From Rheinheimera mesophila (GTDB taxonomy: Bacteria > Pseudomonadota > Gammaproteobacteria > Enterobacterales > Alteromonadaceae): 64,000 nucleotides of DNA. Below the pieces are notes generated by a model that was not told the origin of the DNA, searched no databases, and saw only the letters and a program-made list of their open reading frames with translations. How positions within the stretch are numbered: position 1 is the stretch's first letter; each line of letters starts with the position of its first letter. The stretch covers positions 1 to 64,000 of the forward strand of contig NZ_LAVS01000087.1 of assembly GCF_000986865.1 (NCBI RefSeq). The letters run 5' to 3'. Of the stretch, positions 34,907 through 44,308 are shown piece after piece. Both the position numbers and the translations under genes were made by a program.

Positions 34907-35653
34907 ATGACTCCATTTATTTCGTTAGAAGGTCAGGTCGCGTTAGTCACGGGCGCAAGCCGCGGTATTGGCCGTGCTATTGCTGAACAATTAGCTGCGT
35001 TAGGCGCTAAAGTGGTTGGAACTGCAACAACTGAATCAGGTGCGGCCGCTATTTCCGCTTATTTAGGTGACAAAGGCTTAGGCCTGGTGTTAAATGTCGG
35101 CGATGCAGAGTCGATTGAACAATGTTTAGAGACCATTAAAGCTCAGTTTGGCGACATTGACATTCTGGTGAACAACGCTGGTATTACCCGCGATAACCTG
35201 TTGATGCGCATGAAAGAAGAAGAATGGTTCGACATTATGCAAACCAATTTGACATCAGTGTACCGTTTAAGTAAAGCTGTGCTGCGCAGCATGATGAAAA
35301 AGCGTCACGGCCGGATCATTAGCATAGGTTCAGTAGTAGGTTCTATGGGCAATGCCGGGCAGACCAACTACGCTGCAGCGAAAGCGGGCGTGTTAGGTTT
35401 TACCAAGTCATTGGCCAGAGAAGTGGCGTCGCGTGGTATTACTGTAAACGCTATTGCACCGGGTTTTATCGACACCGATATGACCAAAGAATTGTCAGAA
35501 GAGCAAAAAGAAGCCATTTTCAGCCAGGTCCCGGCGAATCGCCTGGGCAAGCCGGAAGAGATAGCGGCCGCTGTAGCCTTTTTGGCCTCAGGTCCGGCAG
35601 CCTATATTACGGGTGAAACCATCCATATCAACGGCGGTATGTATATGGTGTAA
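34907..35653 (+). CDS. fabG: 3-oxoacyl-ACP reductase
   Basis: NADPH-dependent reduction of 3-oxoacyl-ACP in chain elongation. The 248-residue SDR has TGASRGIGRAIAEQ, NNAGITRDNLLMRMK, Tyr155/Lys159 (YAAAKAG), and the C-terminal ITGETIHINGGMYM. It is the operon's true fabG, distinct from the SDR at 10.5 kb. It is followed by 307 bp of repeat-bearing DNA before acpP. Confidence 0.97.
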   Translation: MTPFISLEGQVALVTGASRGIGRAIAEQLAALGAKVVGTATTESGAAAISAYLGDKGLGLVLNVGDAESIEQCLETIKAQFGDIDILVNNAGITRDNLLMRMKEEEWFDIMQTNLTSVYRLSKAVLRSMMKKRHGRIISIGSVVGSMGNAGQTNYAAAKAGVLGFTKSLAREVASRGITVNAIAPGFIDTDMTKELSEEQKEAIFSQVPANRLGKPEEIAAAVAFLASGPAAYITGETIHINGGMYMV

Positions 35654-35677
35654 GCCCTTGCCAGCGTTGCTGAAGTT

Positions 35678-35714
35678 GCAGTCAACAAAGCTGCAGCTTC
35701 AATGACGAAGGTAA
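35678..35714. repeat. Truncated right end of the intergenic element (copy C)
   Basis: This 37-base stretch is identical to 35802-35838, exactly 124 bp downstream. That equals the length of the complete element there (35716-35839). It therefore looks like the remaining tail of a first copy in a tandem pair. Confidence 0.75.
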
Positions 35715-35715
35715 G

Positions 35716-35839
35716 TTTACCAAAGGCATTGATGTTGCAGCGCGACGATAAGCGAAGAGTCCCCATGAGCATAGCTATCTATGTGATTGGGGCGATAGAG
35801 CGCAGTCAACAAAGCTGCAGCTTCAATGACGAAGGTAAA
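35716..35839. repeat. Intergenic inverted-repeat element, copy B (upstream of acpP)
   Basis: A 124-bp element with 26-bp inverted arms. TTTACC and CATTGATGTTGCAGC (35727-35741) on the left pair with GCTGCAGCTTCAATG (35814-35828, 13 of 15) and GGTAAA on the right, around a 5-by-5 internal loop. The interior has CCCCA (35761-35765), GCATAG (35769-35774) and GTGATTGGGGCGA (35783-35795), with the same order and spacing as copy A at 4564-4705. The paired arm sequences differ between copies. Confidence 0.75.
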
Positions 35840-35873
35840 TGGTTTGACCAGCAGGAAAAGGCGATGCCTTTGC

Positions 35874-35902
35874 TTGCAACAAACCGGGCTTACGCATAAA
35901 CT
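35874..35902 (+). promoter_or_regulatory. Candidate acpP promoter
   Basis: TTGCAA (35874-35879), a 17-bp spacer and TAAACT (35897-35902) lie after the repeat elements and 59 bp before the acpP start. A separate promoter would explain how ACP can be made in excess over the other Fab proteins. Confidence 0.45.
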
Positions 35903-35960
35903 AGCCGCCACACAAAATTGCACCAATTGTTGCGATTTACATGAGAAAAAGGAAGAAAAG

Positions 35961-36197
35961 ATGAGCAACATCGAAGAACGCGTTAAAAAAATTATCATCG
36001 AGCAGTTAGGCGTTAAAGAAGAAGAAGTGAAGCATGAATCTTCTTTCGTTGACGATTTAGGCGCTGACTCTCTGGACACAGTAGAATTAGTGATGGCTCT
36101 GGAAGAAGAATTCGATACAGAGATCCCAGACGAAGAAGCTGAAAAAATTACAACGGTACAGTCTGCTATCGACTATATCAAAGCTCACGCTGAGTAA
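35961..36197 (+). CDS. acpP: Acyl carrier protein
   Basis: A 78-residue acidic protein. Ser37, counting Met, in [15 protein letters not shown] is the phosphopantetheine site. It carries growing acyl chains for the Fab enzymes encoded on both sides. ATG 35961 has AAGGAAG upstream. An in-frame extension back to 35826 runs through the repeat element and is not coding. A strong terminator follows. Confidence 0.98.
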   Translation: MSNIEERVKKIIIEQLGVKEEEVKHESSFVDDLGADSLDTVELVMALEEEFDTEIPDEEAEKITTVQSAIDYIKAHAE

Positions 36198-36210
36198 ACG
36201 ATGAGCTGAC

Positions 36211-36243
36211 AAAACGGGTAGCCTCTGCTACCCGTTTTTGTTT
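36211..36243 (+). terminator. Rho-independent terminator after acpP
   Basis: AAAACGGGTAGC (36211-36222) pairs perfectly with GCTACCCGTTTT (36227-36238) around CTCT, followed by TTG TTT. It separates abundant acpP mRNA from fabF. Confidence 0.9.
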
Positions 36244-36317
36244 CTGAAGCTGTCTGCTACGTATCAAATGCAGAAGCGGATCAGCAATAAAGAATAAATC
36301 AGACTGCGGAGGATTCT

Positions 36318-37556
36318 GTGGCAAAACGTCGAGTGGTTGTGACGGGCTTAGGTATGCTAACGCCCCTGGGGAACGATGTAACGTCGACCTGGCAGGCTTT
36401 ATTACAAGGCCAAAGTGGGATAGCGCTGTTTGATCATATTGATCCGGAGGCTTACACCACTAAATTTGCTGGCTTAGTCAAAAATTTTGACGTCGAACAG
36501 TTTTTCCCGGCCAAAGAAGCCAAAAAAATGGATTTATTTATCCAGTACGGTGTCGCTGCCGGTGTGCAGGCTTTTAAAGATTCCGGACTGGAAATTAACG
36601 AGCAAAATGCCGAACGTATTGGTGTGGCTGTAGGTTCAGGTATTGGTGGTTTAGGTTTAATTGAAGAAAACCATGCCAAATTACTCAACAGCGGCCCACG
36701 TCGTTTATCGCCGTTTTTTGTGCCTTCTACCATTATCAACATGATTTCAGGGCATTTATCCATCATGTTAGGTCTGCAAGGTCCAAACATCAGCATAGTG
36801 ACGGCCTGTACTACTGGTGTGCATAACATTGGTCAGGCGGCCCGTATGATAGCTTACGGCGACGCAGATGCGATGATTGCAGGTGGTGCAGAAAAAGCAT
36901 CAACCACTTTAGGTATGGGAGGCTTTGGTGCAGCCCGTGCTTTATCTACCCGTAACGATGCACCACAGCAGGCCAGTCGGCCATGGGACAAAGACCGTGA
37001 CGGTTTTGTGTTAGGTGACGGTGCTGGTGTGGTGGTGCTGGAAGAGTACGAACATGCCAAAGCCCGCGGCGCAAAAATATATGCTGAACTGGTCGGTTTT
37101 GGTATGAGTGGTGACGCCTATCATATGACCTCACCACCGGAAAATGGCCGTGGTGCAGCTCTTGCGATGAAAAACGCTTTACGCGATGCGGGTGTTAACG
37201 CCGAACAGGTGCAGTACATCAATGCGCATGGCACATCCACACCGGCAGGTGATATTGCGGAAACTATGGCGATTAAATCTATTTTTGGTGCCAAGCCAGA
37301 AGGATTGATGGTCAGTTCCAGTAAGTCGATGATGGGGCACTTGTTAGGTGCGGCAGGTTCTGTTGAATCTATCATCACCATTTTGTCACTGCTTGACCAG
37401 AAAGTGTCGCCAACCATCAACCTGGATAATCCGGACGAAGGTTGTGACTTAGACTATGTACCCCATACCGCCCGAGATGCCAAACTGGAATACGCTTTAT
37501 GTAACTCCTTTGGTTTCGGTGGTACCAACGGTTCTATTCTGTTTAAGAAAATCTGA
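36318..37556 (+). CDS. fabF: 3-oxoacyl-ACP synthase II (KASII)
   Basis: Elongating condensing enzyme, 412 residues, with Cys164 ([10 protein letters not shown]), His304 ([11 protein letters not shown]) and His341 ([10 protein letters not shown]). GTG 36318 has GGAGG eight bases upstream and gives the conserved start [18 protein letters not shown]. In E. coli the enzyme adjusts cis-vaccenate content with temperature. It follows acpP after its terminator. Confidence 0.96.
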   Translation: MAKRRVVVTGLGMLTPLGNDVTSTWQALLQGQSGIALFDHIDPEAYTTKFAGLVKNFDVEQFFPAKEAKKMDLFIQYGVAAGVQAFKDSGLEINEQNAERIGVAVGSGIGGLGLIEENHAKLLNSGPRRLSPFFVPSTIINMISGHLSIMLGLQGPNISIVTACTTGVHNIGQAARMIAYGDADAMIAGGAEKASTTLGMGGFGAARALSTRNDAPQQASRPWDKDRDGFVLGDGAGVVVLEEYEHAKARGAKIYAELVGFGMSGDAYHMTSPPENGRGAALAMKNALRDAGVNAEQVQYINAHGTSTPAGDIAETMAIKSIFGAKPEGLMVSSSKSMMGHLLGAAGSVESIITILSLLDQKVSPTINLDNPDEGCDLDYVPHTARDAKLEYALCNSFGFGGTNGSILFKKI

Positions 37557-37658
37557 CGTTTCAGGGTCAGCACTTCAATGCTGGCCCTGCATTTCCAAAC
37601 TCACCGATTTCAGGCATACTTTCGGCCAGAATTTTCCACCCCCTTTGGACTGGCGTTA

Positions 37659-38423
37659 ATGCTCTATGTGCAAACTCCCGACACGACCGATCGTAGCTTT
37701 CAGTATGGTGACGGGCTTTTTACCACAATCAAGGTAAAAGACGGCAAAGTTATGCTGTGGAATTTGCATCTGCAGCGTCTGGTATCGGGTGCCAAAGCCT
37801 TGTTGATCCATGCTTTTGATACCGATGAACTAACTCATCGGGTTCAGCAGGCTATTTCAGCCTCTGAGCAGGTGATAAAAGTATTAATTAGCCGTGGTCA
37901 GGCTGGCCGGGGATACAGTCCGCAGGGAATTGATGTGCCTTGTTGTTATATTAGCACCGCGACTTTACCTGATTACAGTCTTTGGCAGCAGCAGGGGCTT
38001 CGTCTGGGTATTGCTGATTTTAAGTTAGCACAACAACCTGCGTTGGCGGGGCTGAAGCACAATAACAGGCTGGAGCAGGTGCTGATTAAAGCTGAGTTAG
38101 CGCAGTCTGGTTTTGATGAGCTGGTGGTGTTCGATCAAAGTGGCGCTGTGATTGAAGTCTCTGCCGCTAATCTGATGTTTAGTAAAAATGGTCAGTGGTT
38201 TACGCCTAAGCTGGATCAGGCTGGTATCAATGGTGTAATGCGACAGCATCTGATGAGTCAGCGTCAGGTCACTGAGGCGCGTTATTCGTTGGCAGATCTG
38301 CAACAGGCGGATGCTTTGTTGATTTGTAATGCCCTGATGGGTGTAGTACCGGTCACAGAATTTGCCGGGCAAACTAAAGATATGGAACTGGTGCGCCAGT
38401 TTGTCTGCGGAGTTGAGCTTTGA
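37659..38423 (+). CDS. pabC: Aminodeoxychorismate lyase
   Basis: PLP enzyme of folate synthesis that releases p-aminobenzoate from aminodeoxychorismate. The 254-residue protein has SFQYGDGLFTTIKV at the start, SRGQAGRGYSP, and GLKHNNRLEQVLIKAEL, as in E. coli PabC. ATG 37659 is chosen; the frame is open back to 37578, but that part is not family-like. Its stop overlaps the TTG start of mltG. The fabF-pabC-mltG-tmk order is conserved in gammaproteobacteria. Confidence 0.92.
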   Translation: MLYVQTPDTTDRSFQYGDGLFTTIKVKDGKVMLWNLHLQRLVSGAKALLIHAFDTDELTHRVQQAISASEQVIKVLISRGQAGRGYSPQGIDVPCCYISTATLPDYSLWQQQGLRLGIADFKLAQQPALAGLKHNNRLEQVLIKAELAQSGFDELVVFDQSGAVIEVSAANLMFSKNGQWFTPKLDQAGINGVMRQHLMSQRQVTEARYSLADLQQADALLICNALMGVVPVTEFAGQTKDMELVRQFVCGVEL

Positions 38424-39445
38424 TCCGAACTTTATTTGTTGTACTGCTGGTTTCCCTGGTCTGTTGTTTTGGTTTAGCCAATATCTGGCAACAATACAGC
38501 CAAACTAGCCTGGCTCTGACTGAGCCTTATATCGAAATTAAAGCGGGCGACAGTGCGATGAAACTGTGTCGTCAGTGGCAGCAACAAAACCTGTTGAGTG
38601 CCACCCAGTGCCGCTGGTTATCTATTTATTTGCGTTTACATCCAGAGCTTTCAAAACTGCATCAGGGCGTATACAAAGTGCCCACTGAGCAAAAACCTAT
38701 CCGCTTGTTAGATCTGCTGCGGTTATTTGCCAGCGGTAAAGTGGCACAGTTTGCATTCAGCATTAAAGAGGGTGAAACCTTAAGCCAAAGCATAAAGCGT
38801 TTAGCTGAAGCTGAGTATTTACAGCATGATGTGACCGACAACGCCGCATTAGTTGAACTGGCAAGTTGGCCTGAAGCCTGGGGCAATAAACCTGCCAATG
38901 CCGAAGCTTTGTTTTTTGCTGAAACTTATAACTATACCGCCAACAGCACCAGCACCGCCTTATTAAAACGTGCCAATGAACTGTTGATCCAACGTTTACA
39001 GCAGGCCTGGGACAATCGTCAGGCTGAATTGCCTTATAAAAATCCTTATGAGTTGCTGATCATGGCTTCGATCGTCGAGAAAGAAAGCGGTCATGAGCCG
39101 GAAAAAACCTTAGTCAGCTCGGTATTTGTCAATCGGTTGGCACTTGGTATGAAATTACAAACCGATCCGACGGTGATCTACGGTTTAGGTGATAGTTTTA
39201 ATGGTGATATCACCAGAGCCGATTTACGTAATCCGCACCCATACAATACCTATCAGCATTTTGGCTTACCGCCAGGCCCAATAGCAGCACCAAGCGGCAG
39301 CTCTATTCTCGCTGCGGCGCAGCCGGCAAAAACCGACTGGCTCTATTTTGTCTCAAAAGGGGATGGCACCCATCAGTTTTCCCGTACACTAAAAGAGCAC
39401 AATGCCGCGGTACAGCAGTATATTTTTGGAAAGAAAAAACAATGA
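38420..39445 (+). CDS. mltG: Endolytic murein transglycosylase MltG
   Basis: Inner-membrane lytic transglycosylase that cuts nascent glycan strands. The 341-residue protein has an N-terminal membrane anchor (about 4-22), a LysM-like region, and the YceG domain with catalytic Glu220 in ASIVEKESG and [16 protein letters not shown] 38420 overlaps the pabC stop (TTGA) and its own stop overlaps the tmk ATG (ATGA), so the three are translationally coupled. Confidence 0.94.
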   Translation: MIRTLFVVLLVSLVCCFGLANIWQQYSQTSLALTEPYIEIKAGDSAMKLCRQWQQQNLLSATQCRWLSIYLRLHPELSKLHQGVYKVPTEQKPIRLLDLLRLFASGKVAQFAFSIKEGETLSQSIKRLAEAEYLQHDVTDNAALVELASWPEAWGNKPANAEALFFAETYNYTANSTSTALLKRANELLIQRLQQAWDNRQAELPYKNPYELLIMASIVEKESGHEPEKTLVSSVFVNRLALGMKLQTDPTVIYGLGDSFNGDITRADLRNPHPYNTYQHFGLPPGPIAAPSGSSILAAAQPAKTDWLYFVSKGDGTHQFSRTLKEHNAAVQQYIFGKKKQ

Positions 39446-40089
39446 CAACACAGGGGCGTTTTATCGTCGTGGAGGGGCTGGAGGGCGCAGGTAAAACCAG
39501 CGCTATCCGCACTATTGAGCAGTGGCTGAACGAACATCAGATCAAATTTATCAGCACCCGTGAGCCAGGAGGCACTCCTTTAGCCGAGCAAATCCGTATG
39601 TTGGTGAAACAGGTTCAGGATGAACAGGTCGCGCCTGAAACTGAATTATTACTGATGTATGCGTCCCGTGTGCAGTTGGTAAAAACAGTGATCCAACCCG
39701 CTTTACAGCGAGGCTGCTGGGTGTTAGGCGATCGTCATGATCTCTCCTCCCGAGCTTATCAGGGCGGTGGCCGTCAACTGGATGAAACGCTGATTACTAC
39801 CATCCGTCAGGCCGTACTGGGGCAATTAACCCCCGATCTGACCTTGTATCTGGATATAGACCCTGCTATTGGCTTACAACGGGCTCAGGCCCGTGGTGAG
39901 CTGGATCGGATTGAGCTGGAACAACTGGCCTTTTTCCAGCGTACCCGCGCTAAGTATCAACAAATAGCGGCCGCTGAACCTCATATCATCACTATTGATG
40001 CCAGTCAGTCAATAGAACAGGTGCAGCGTCAGATCCTGAATGCATTGCAGCAGGCTTATCAACATGGCTCGTTACGACCTGATGTCTGA
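39442..40089 (+). CDS. tmk: Thymidylate kinase
   Basis: Phosphorylates dTMP to dTDP. The 215-residue P-loop kinase shows [11 protein letters not shown] (Lys18), the [15 protein letters not shown] dTMP-binding segment, and [15 protein letters not shown]. It overlaps mltG by four bases and holB by eight. The order tmk-holB-pilZ-tatD continues as in related genomes. Confidence 0.96.
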   Translation: MTTQGRFIVVEGLEGAGKTSAIRTIEQWLNEHQIKFISTREPGGTPLAEQIRMLVKQVQDEQVAPETELLLMYASRVQLVKTVIQPALQRGCWVLGDRHDLSSRAYQGGGRQLDETLITTIRQAVLGQLTPDLTLYLDIDPAIGLQRAQARGELDRIELEQLAFFQRTRAKYQQIAAAEPHIITIDASQSIEQVQRQILNALQQAYQHGSLRPDV

Positions 40090-40987
40090 TTTTCCCTGGC
40101 TGGACTCTTATTACTACAAACTGACAGAACTGGCAGCGGCAGGGCAATTGCATCATGCGTTATTGCTGACAGGGCCTGCAGGCATAGGCAAACAGCAGTT
40201 GGCCAAAAGGCTAGCCGCTTATTTGCTTTGTAAAAAACCACAACAGCACCAGCCTTGTGGGGTATGTAAAAGTTGTCAGTTGATGGACTCAGGCCATCAC
40301 CCGGACCTGTGGCAATTGCCGACCGAAGGCAGCAGCAGTATTGGGGTCGATCCGATACGTGCTTTGGGACAGTTTATGCAGGGGGCATCGCAGCAAGGTG
40401 GGGTGAAGCTGGCGCTTATTCCACAGGCCGAACTGATGACTGAGGCTGCGGCCAACGCCTTATTAAAAACTCTGGAAGAACCACCGGCAAACAGTTTTTT
40501 GATGTTACAAAGTGCCCACCCGGCTCAGCTATTGCCGACTATTTTAAGTCGTTGTCAAAGCTGGGCTTTGGCTCCGGTCTATGGTGAAGTCATAGAGCGC
40601 TGGTTACAGGAGCACAGCAGCAGGCCGGTCCCGGACTTTTTACTGCAATACGTTGGTGGTGCGCCTTTATTGGCGCTGAAGTTATTAGAAAACGACGAAG
40701 CGGCTGCAATTTCTGCACAATTGGTTATGCTGAAGAAGTTCGTGTCGGCTCAGTTAGATATGTATGAGCTGCTGGCCCATTTACCTGACACTGACCAATT
40801 GCCTTCCACCTTGTTCTGGTTTGTGCGGCAGGAGTTATGGCAGAAAGGGGCGGAGATGCAACTGAAACACCATCAGTTGTTGTTGTCTTTGCAGCAATGG
40901 GGCCGTGACCGTCAGTTGATTTCAGGGCAAAATGCTGCGCTGAATTTATCGGCCTTGTTAGTGCAAATGCGCACAGCCTTGTTGTAA
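40082..40987 (+). CDS. holB: DNA polymerase III delta' subunit
   Basis: Clamp-loader subunit, 302 residues. It begins [14 protein letters not shown], aligned with E. coli HolB, and has the P-loop-like [14 protein letters not shown], zinc-binding cysteines ([16 protein letters not shown]) and the SRC-type motif in [11 protein letters not shown] 40082 overlaps the tmk stop; ATG 40064 is a possible alternative adding six residues. Weak Shine-Dalgarno, consistent with coupling. Confidence 0.92.
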   Translation: MSDFPWLDSYYYKLTELAAAGQLHHALLLTGPAGIGKQQLAKRLAAYLLCKKPQQHQPCGVCKSCQLMDSGHHPDLWQLPTEGSSSIGVDPIRALGQFMQGASQQGGVKLALIPQAELMTEAAANALLKTLEEPPANSFLMLQSAHPAQLLPTILSRCQSWALAPVYGEVIERWLQEHSSRPVPDFLLQYVGGAPLLALKLLENDEAAAISAQLVMLKKFVSAQLDMYELLAHLPDTDQLPSTLFWFVRQELWQKGAEMQLKHHQLLLSLQQWGRDRQLISGQNAALNLSALLVQMRTALL

Positions 40988-40999
40988 CAGGAGCTTATT

Positions 41000-41326
41000 G
41001 TGGAAGAAATCCAACTGGATTTTACCGAGCTGAAAGAGCTGTACCGCTGCTATATGCCATTTCTGAAAAATGGCGGTTTATTTGTGCGCACCGCCAGACC
41101 TTATCGTATGGGGCATTCGCTATCTTTAGTAGTGACATTGCCTGATGCACTGGAGCCTATCAGGGTCTCTGGTAAAGTGGCCTGGTTGACGCCCCAGGGG
41201 GCGCAAAGCTCGACGCCCGCAGGTATTGGCGTGGCTTTTATCGATGATAAGTTTCAGTTGCAGGACAAAATCGAGAAATTATTAGGTGGTATGTTGGATT
41301 CGACTGAAGCCACCTATAGCCTTTAA
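41000..41326 (+). CDS. pilZ: PilZ-domain protein
   Basis: A 108-residue PilZ-domain protein of the kind found between holB and tatD, where in Pseudomonas PilZ supports type IV pilus assembly. It has VRTARPYRMGHSLSLVVTLPD and GVAFIDDKF. The RxxxR/(D/N)xSxxG c-di-GMP pattern is not evident, as in the non-binding pilus type. GTG 41000 has AGGAG upstream. Confidence 0.85.
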   Translation: MEEIQLDFTELKELYRCYMPFLKNGGLFVRTARPYRMGHSLSLVVTLPDALEPIRVSGKVAWLTPQGAQSSTPAGIGVAFIDDKFQLQDKIEKLLGGMLDSTEATYSL

Positions 41327-41378
41327 CTCTATAAAGCCATCTTCTGGCTATTGTTAGTGAACGTTTTGGAGAAATCTT

Positions 41379-42158
41379 TTGTTTGTTGATTCGCATTGCC
41401 ACCTGGATCGTCTGGAGTGGGACAAATTAGCTCTGACCCTGCCTGAAGTTTTACAACAAGCTGCCGCCGCTAAAGTAGAACATATGCTGTGTGTCTCGGT
41501 CAGTCTGAACGAGTTTCCTGCAATGAAACAACTGGTGGCGGCTTATCCGCAGGTATCCATCTCTTGTGGTGAACATCCATTGCACCAGCAAGACCAAATC
41601 GATATCGATGTATTAGGTCGTTATTGTACTGATCCTGCGGTAGTTGCAGTAGGTGAGACGGGCCTGGATTACTTTTACAGCCCGGACAGCAAGGCCATTC
41701 AACAAGAAGCCTTTGCCGCTCATATTGCGGTTGCACGTGAACTGAAAAAACCTCTCATAGTGCATACCCGCGATGCCAGAGCCGATACGTTGAATTTATT
41801 GCGTTCAGGTGGCGCTGCTGATTGTGGTGGCGTGTTGCACTGCTTTACCGAAGATTGGGAGACTGCAAAAGCGGCTTTGGATTTGGGTTTTTATATTTCA
41901 TTATCCGGCATAGTGACTTTTCGTAATGCCGATGAGTTGCGTGCTGTGGCCCGACAACTTCCGGCTGATCGCTTATTAATTGAAACCGACTCACCTTATC
42001 TGGCCCCTGTACCTTATCGTGGTAAAACTAATCAACCCGCTTATGTCAGCGCTGTGGCTGCTTGTATTGCTGAACAGCGTCAGGTCAGTGTTGAGTTGCT
42101 GGCAGAACAAACGACAGAAAATTTTTATCAACTGTTTCAATCGGTTAAAAGAGCTTAA
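41379..42158 (+). CDS. TatD-family metal-dependent deoxyribonuclease (YcfH-like)
   Basis: A 259-residue amidohydrolase-fold protein: VDSHCHLD metal site at the start, GETGLDYFY, HTRDA, LHCFTEDW, and IETDSPYLAP. TatD proteins act on DNA 3' ends; this holB-linked copy corresponds to E. coli YcfH. TTG 41379 has GGAGAA upstream and gives the conserved N-terminus. It is the last gene of the cluster. Confidence 0.9.
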   Translation: MFVDSHCHLDRLEWDKLALTLPEVLQQAAAAKVEHMLCVSVSLNEFPAMKQLVAAYPQVSISCGEHPLHQQDQIDIDVLGRYCTDPAVVAVGETGLDYFYSPDSKAIQQEAFAAHIAVARELKKPLIVHTRDARADTLNLLRSGGAADCGGVLHCFTEDWETAKAALDLGFYISLSGIVTFRNADELRAVARQLPADRLLIETDSPYLAPVPYRGKTNQPAYVSAVAACIAEQRQVSVELLAEQTTENFYQLFQSVKRA

Positions 42159-42172
42159 CGAAGAAGAAAAGT

Positions 42173-42204
42173 AGCCCAGAATCAAGGGATCCATTCTGGG
42201 CTTA
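42173..42204 (+). terminator. Hairpin ending the fab-tatD cluster
   Basis: AGCCCAGAAT (42173-42182) pairs perfectly with ATTCTGGGCT (42193-42202) around a 10-base loop. The T-tract is poor. Confidence 0.6.
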
Positions 42205-42693
42205 GGGGAATGGCTCATCTACATGAGCCGTGCGCTATACGGAACCAAAGAGGACAAACAGGTTAACTTACTGAGGTTTAGTGTAGACAAAGCTGCAAAA
42301 ATTTCCTGCGCAGGCTTTTGCATTTTAACTGCTTCAATTGGAAACAGAAGTCAGGGTTTATCCTGATGTTATACCCTGGTTATCCCCAAGTTATCCACTC
42401 CGCCTCAGGCCAAATAAGCTTTTGCGGCAAAGTGAAGACCTTTGTCACATTATTGCTATAGATGCTAAAGTTTTTACACTCTATTAATTTTAGAAAAAAT
42501 TAATCTAATAAAAACTGCAAAATCTTTAAGCTAAACTGCGTCAGCTTGCTTGTTCTTTTTGGTCTTTGAAGGCAGGTAAGTCAAAGGCAAGTGGTGCTTT
42601 ATCGACCGGTCTCTTTCTTTTTCAGCTCAACTCTGTCAGTGTAAATAATTGATTCTGTTCATTTATTAATCCCCACTAACCAAGGATACTGGT
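42205..42693. other. Long non-coding gap between tatD and the DUF4386 gene
   Basis: No credible gene. It holds TTATCCCCA (42380-42388) and TTATCCACT (42391-42399), two tandem DnaA-box-like 9-mers, followed by a strongly AT-rich stretch around 42450-42530 and a pyrimidine-rich tract near 42600. The promoter of the DUF4386 gene is probably in the last 200 bp, but I cannot place it. Confidence 0.4.
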
Positions 42694-43404
42694 ATGAAAC
42701 CTAGCTTTGAGCAAGAACTACAATTTTATGTTCGTTTGGGCGGTGTATTTTATCTGGCTATTATCATGCTGGGGCTTTTTGGTGAATTGATAGTCAGGGG
42801 ATCCATGCTGGTGCCAACTGACGCCACAGCCACGGCACAGAATATTACTGCGGCACCAGGTTTATGGGGCCTTGGCATAGTCGGGGATTTAACCATGCAG
42901 TTACTGGATATTCCCGTGATCGTGTTGTTCTATTTGCTGTTTAAACGGGTGAATGCGGGGCTGAATCTGATGGCTACTTTTTTTAACCTGATCCAAACAG
43001 CAATGTTAGTTGCCAATAAGTTGTTGTTGGTCGTGCCTTTAGTGTTGTTGGCTGGCACGGCTACAGCCTCTGTGTTCTCTGCAGAGCAGTTAGCGGCTTG
43101 GTCTGCCTTGGCTATTGAGCTGCATGCTTATGGTTTTGGCATAGGCTTGATTTTCTTTGCCTTGGCCTGTTTGCTGCGTGGTTATCTGATCATCAAGTCT
43201 GGTTTTTTCCCTGCTATTATTGGGGGCATGTTGGCGCTGGCAGGCTTGTGTTACCTGATCAATAGTTTGGCCCTGTTGTTGGCAGCAGATCTGGCGTCGC
43301 ACTTATTCCCCTGGATCATGCTGCCGGTTTTAGCCGGGGAGCTGACACTGAGCCTGTGGATGATGATCAAAGGTATTCACAGCTCGAAATGGCAACATAG
43401 CTAA
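42694..43404 (+). CDS. DUF4386 family integral membrane protein
   Basis: A 236-residue protein with about six hydrophobic segments. YLAIIMLGLFGELIVRGSMLVP near the start (split: YLAIIMLGLFGEL, VRGSMLVP) and PVIVLFYLLFKRVN fit the DUF4386 family. Function unknown. It stands alone after a 535-bp gap and before the prp operon, with no evident link to either. Confidence 0.8.
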   Translation: MKPSFEQELQFYVRLGGVFYLAIIMLGLFGELIVRGSMLVPTDATATAQNITAAPGLWGLGIVGDLTMQLLDIPVIVLFYLLFKRVNAGLNLMATFFNLIQTAMLVANKLLLVVPLVLLAGTATASVFSAEQLAAWSALAIELHAYGFGIGLIFFALACLLRGYLIIKSGFFPAIIGGMLALAGLCYLINSLALLLAADLASHLFPWIMLPVLAGELTLSLWMMIKGIHSSKWQHS

Positions 43405-43427
43405 CTATGTCTGTGCTGTCCGATGAG

Positions 43428-43460
43428 GAGGTTGCTGTCACAGCCTGGAGCAACCTCGTG
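43428..43460 (+). terminator. Terminator after the DUF4386 gene
   Basis: GAGGTTGCT (43428-43436) and AGCAACCTC (43449-43457) pair perfectly around a 12-base loop, followed by GTGTTT. Confidence 0.6.
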
Positions 43461-43532
43461 TTTCACTGAAAAACACTAACTCCGGTTGAAATCGTCCATA
43501 ATTCCATACAAGCTCCTCTCGTACTTTAGTCT

Positions 43533-43618
43533 TTATGTCGACATAACGGCTGGTTTTTGCTTGACCAAACAGATTATCAGGCGTAAAACGTCATTACTTT
43601 TTTATAATTGTCGACAAT
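43533..43618 (+). promoter_or_regulatory. prp promoter with two GntR-type operators
   Basis: Two perfect palindromes share the core TGTCGACA: TTATGTCGACATAA (43533-43546) and ATTGTCGACAAT (43607-43618). Between them TTGACC (43561-43566), 17 bp, TAAAAC (43584-43589) form a promoter. One operator is upstream of -35 and the other is just before the regulator's ATG, a layout suiting autoregulated repression. As I recall, the PrpQ-type motif predicted for Alteromonadales is similar. Confidence 0.7.
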
Positions 43619-43621
43619 CCA

Positions 43622-44308
43622 ATGCTTGCTACTGAGTTTAAACAGGCTATTACTGCAGCCGACCGGGTACTGGTGCAAATTCGCACCGCCATAGTAGAAG
43701 GTGATATTCCGGCTGGAACTAAAATCAGTGAGCCTGAACTGGCGCGGCGTTATGACTTAAGCCGTGCACCTTTGCGGGAAGCTTTAGCGCGTCTGGAGCG
43801 CTGTCATTTAATCGAACGCACACCCAACGCCGGTGCCCGGGTGGTGAAGCTGTCGATTGAAGGTTTACGTTCTTTGTATCAACTGCGTGAAGAGCTGGAA
43901 GGCCTGGCTTGTCGTTTGGCGGCAGAGCATATGACAGAGCAGGATATTGCAGAAGTCAGAGCGCTTTTGGATCAGCATTTGTCGACACAAAGGGTGCGCG
44001 AAGGGGAAAGTTATTATCAGGAAGCCGGTGATGTCGACTTTCATTACCGCGTCATTTTGGGTAGTAAAAATCCATATCTCATCAACATTTTAAGTGACGA
44101 GCTGTATTTTCTGGTGCGGATGTATCGGGTGCAGCTTGGTATGAATGGCCCCCGGGTGTCGCGGGCTTTTGACGAACACAAAGCTATTATTAACGCCATT
44201 GCCAACCGGGATGGCGAGCTTGCCGATTTACTGATGCGCCGTCATATCGCCGCATCCAGACGTAATATTGAACAACAATTACTTCAACAGGGGACTTCAC
44301 ATGACTAA
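43622..44308 (+). CDS. GntR-family (FadR-type) regulator of the 2-methylcitrate cycle
   Basis: A 228-residue regulator with an N-terminal winged helix ([25 protein letters not shown], split as [20 protein letters not shown] and LARLE) and a C-terminal FCD ligand-binding domain. The latter has the metal-site pattern VDFHYRVI and later His residues. As first gene of the operon it probably represses prp genes until 2-methylcitrate or a related metabolite accumulates. ATG 43622 has no Shine-Dalgarno, only the operator directly upstream. Its stop overlaps the prpB start by eight bases. Confidence 0.87.
   Translation: MLATEFKQAITAADRVLVQIRTAIVEGDIPAGTKISEPELARRYDLSRAPLREALARLERCHLIERTPNAGARVVKLSIEGLRSLYQLREELEGLACRLAAEHMTEQDIAEVRALLDQHLSTQRVREGESYYQEAGDVDFHYRVILGSKNPYLINILSDELYFLVRMYRVQLGMNGPRVSRAFDEHKAIINAIANRDGELADLLMRRHIAASRRNIEQQLLQQGTSHD

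Noticed and set aside
42380-42530. Chromosomal origin of replication
   Set aside because: Only two imperfect DnaA-like boxes, and no dnaA, dnaN, gyrB, mnmG or rpmH neighbourhood.
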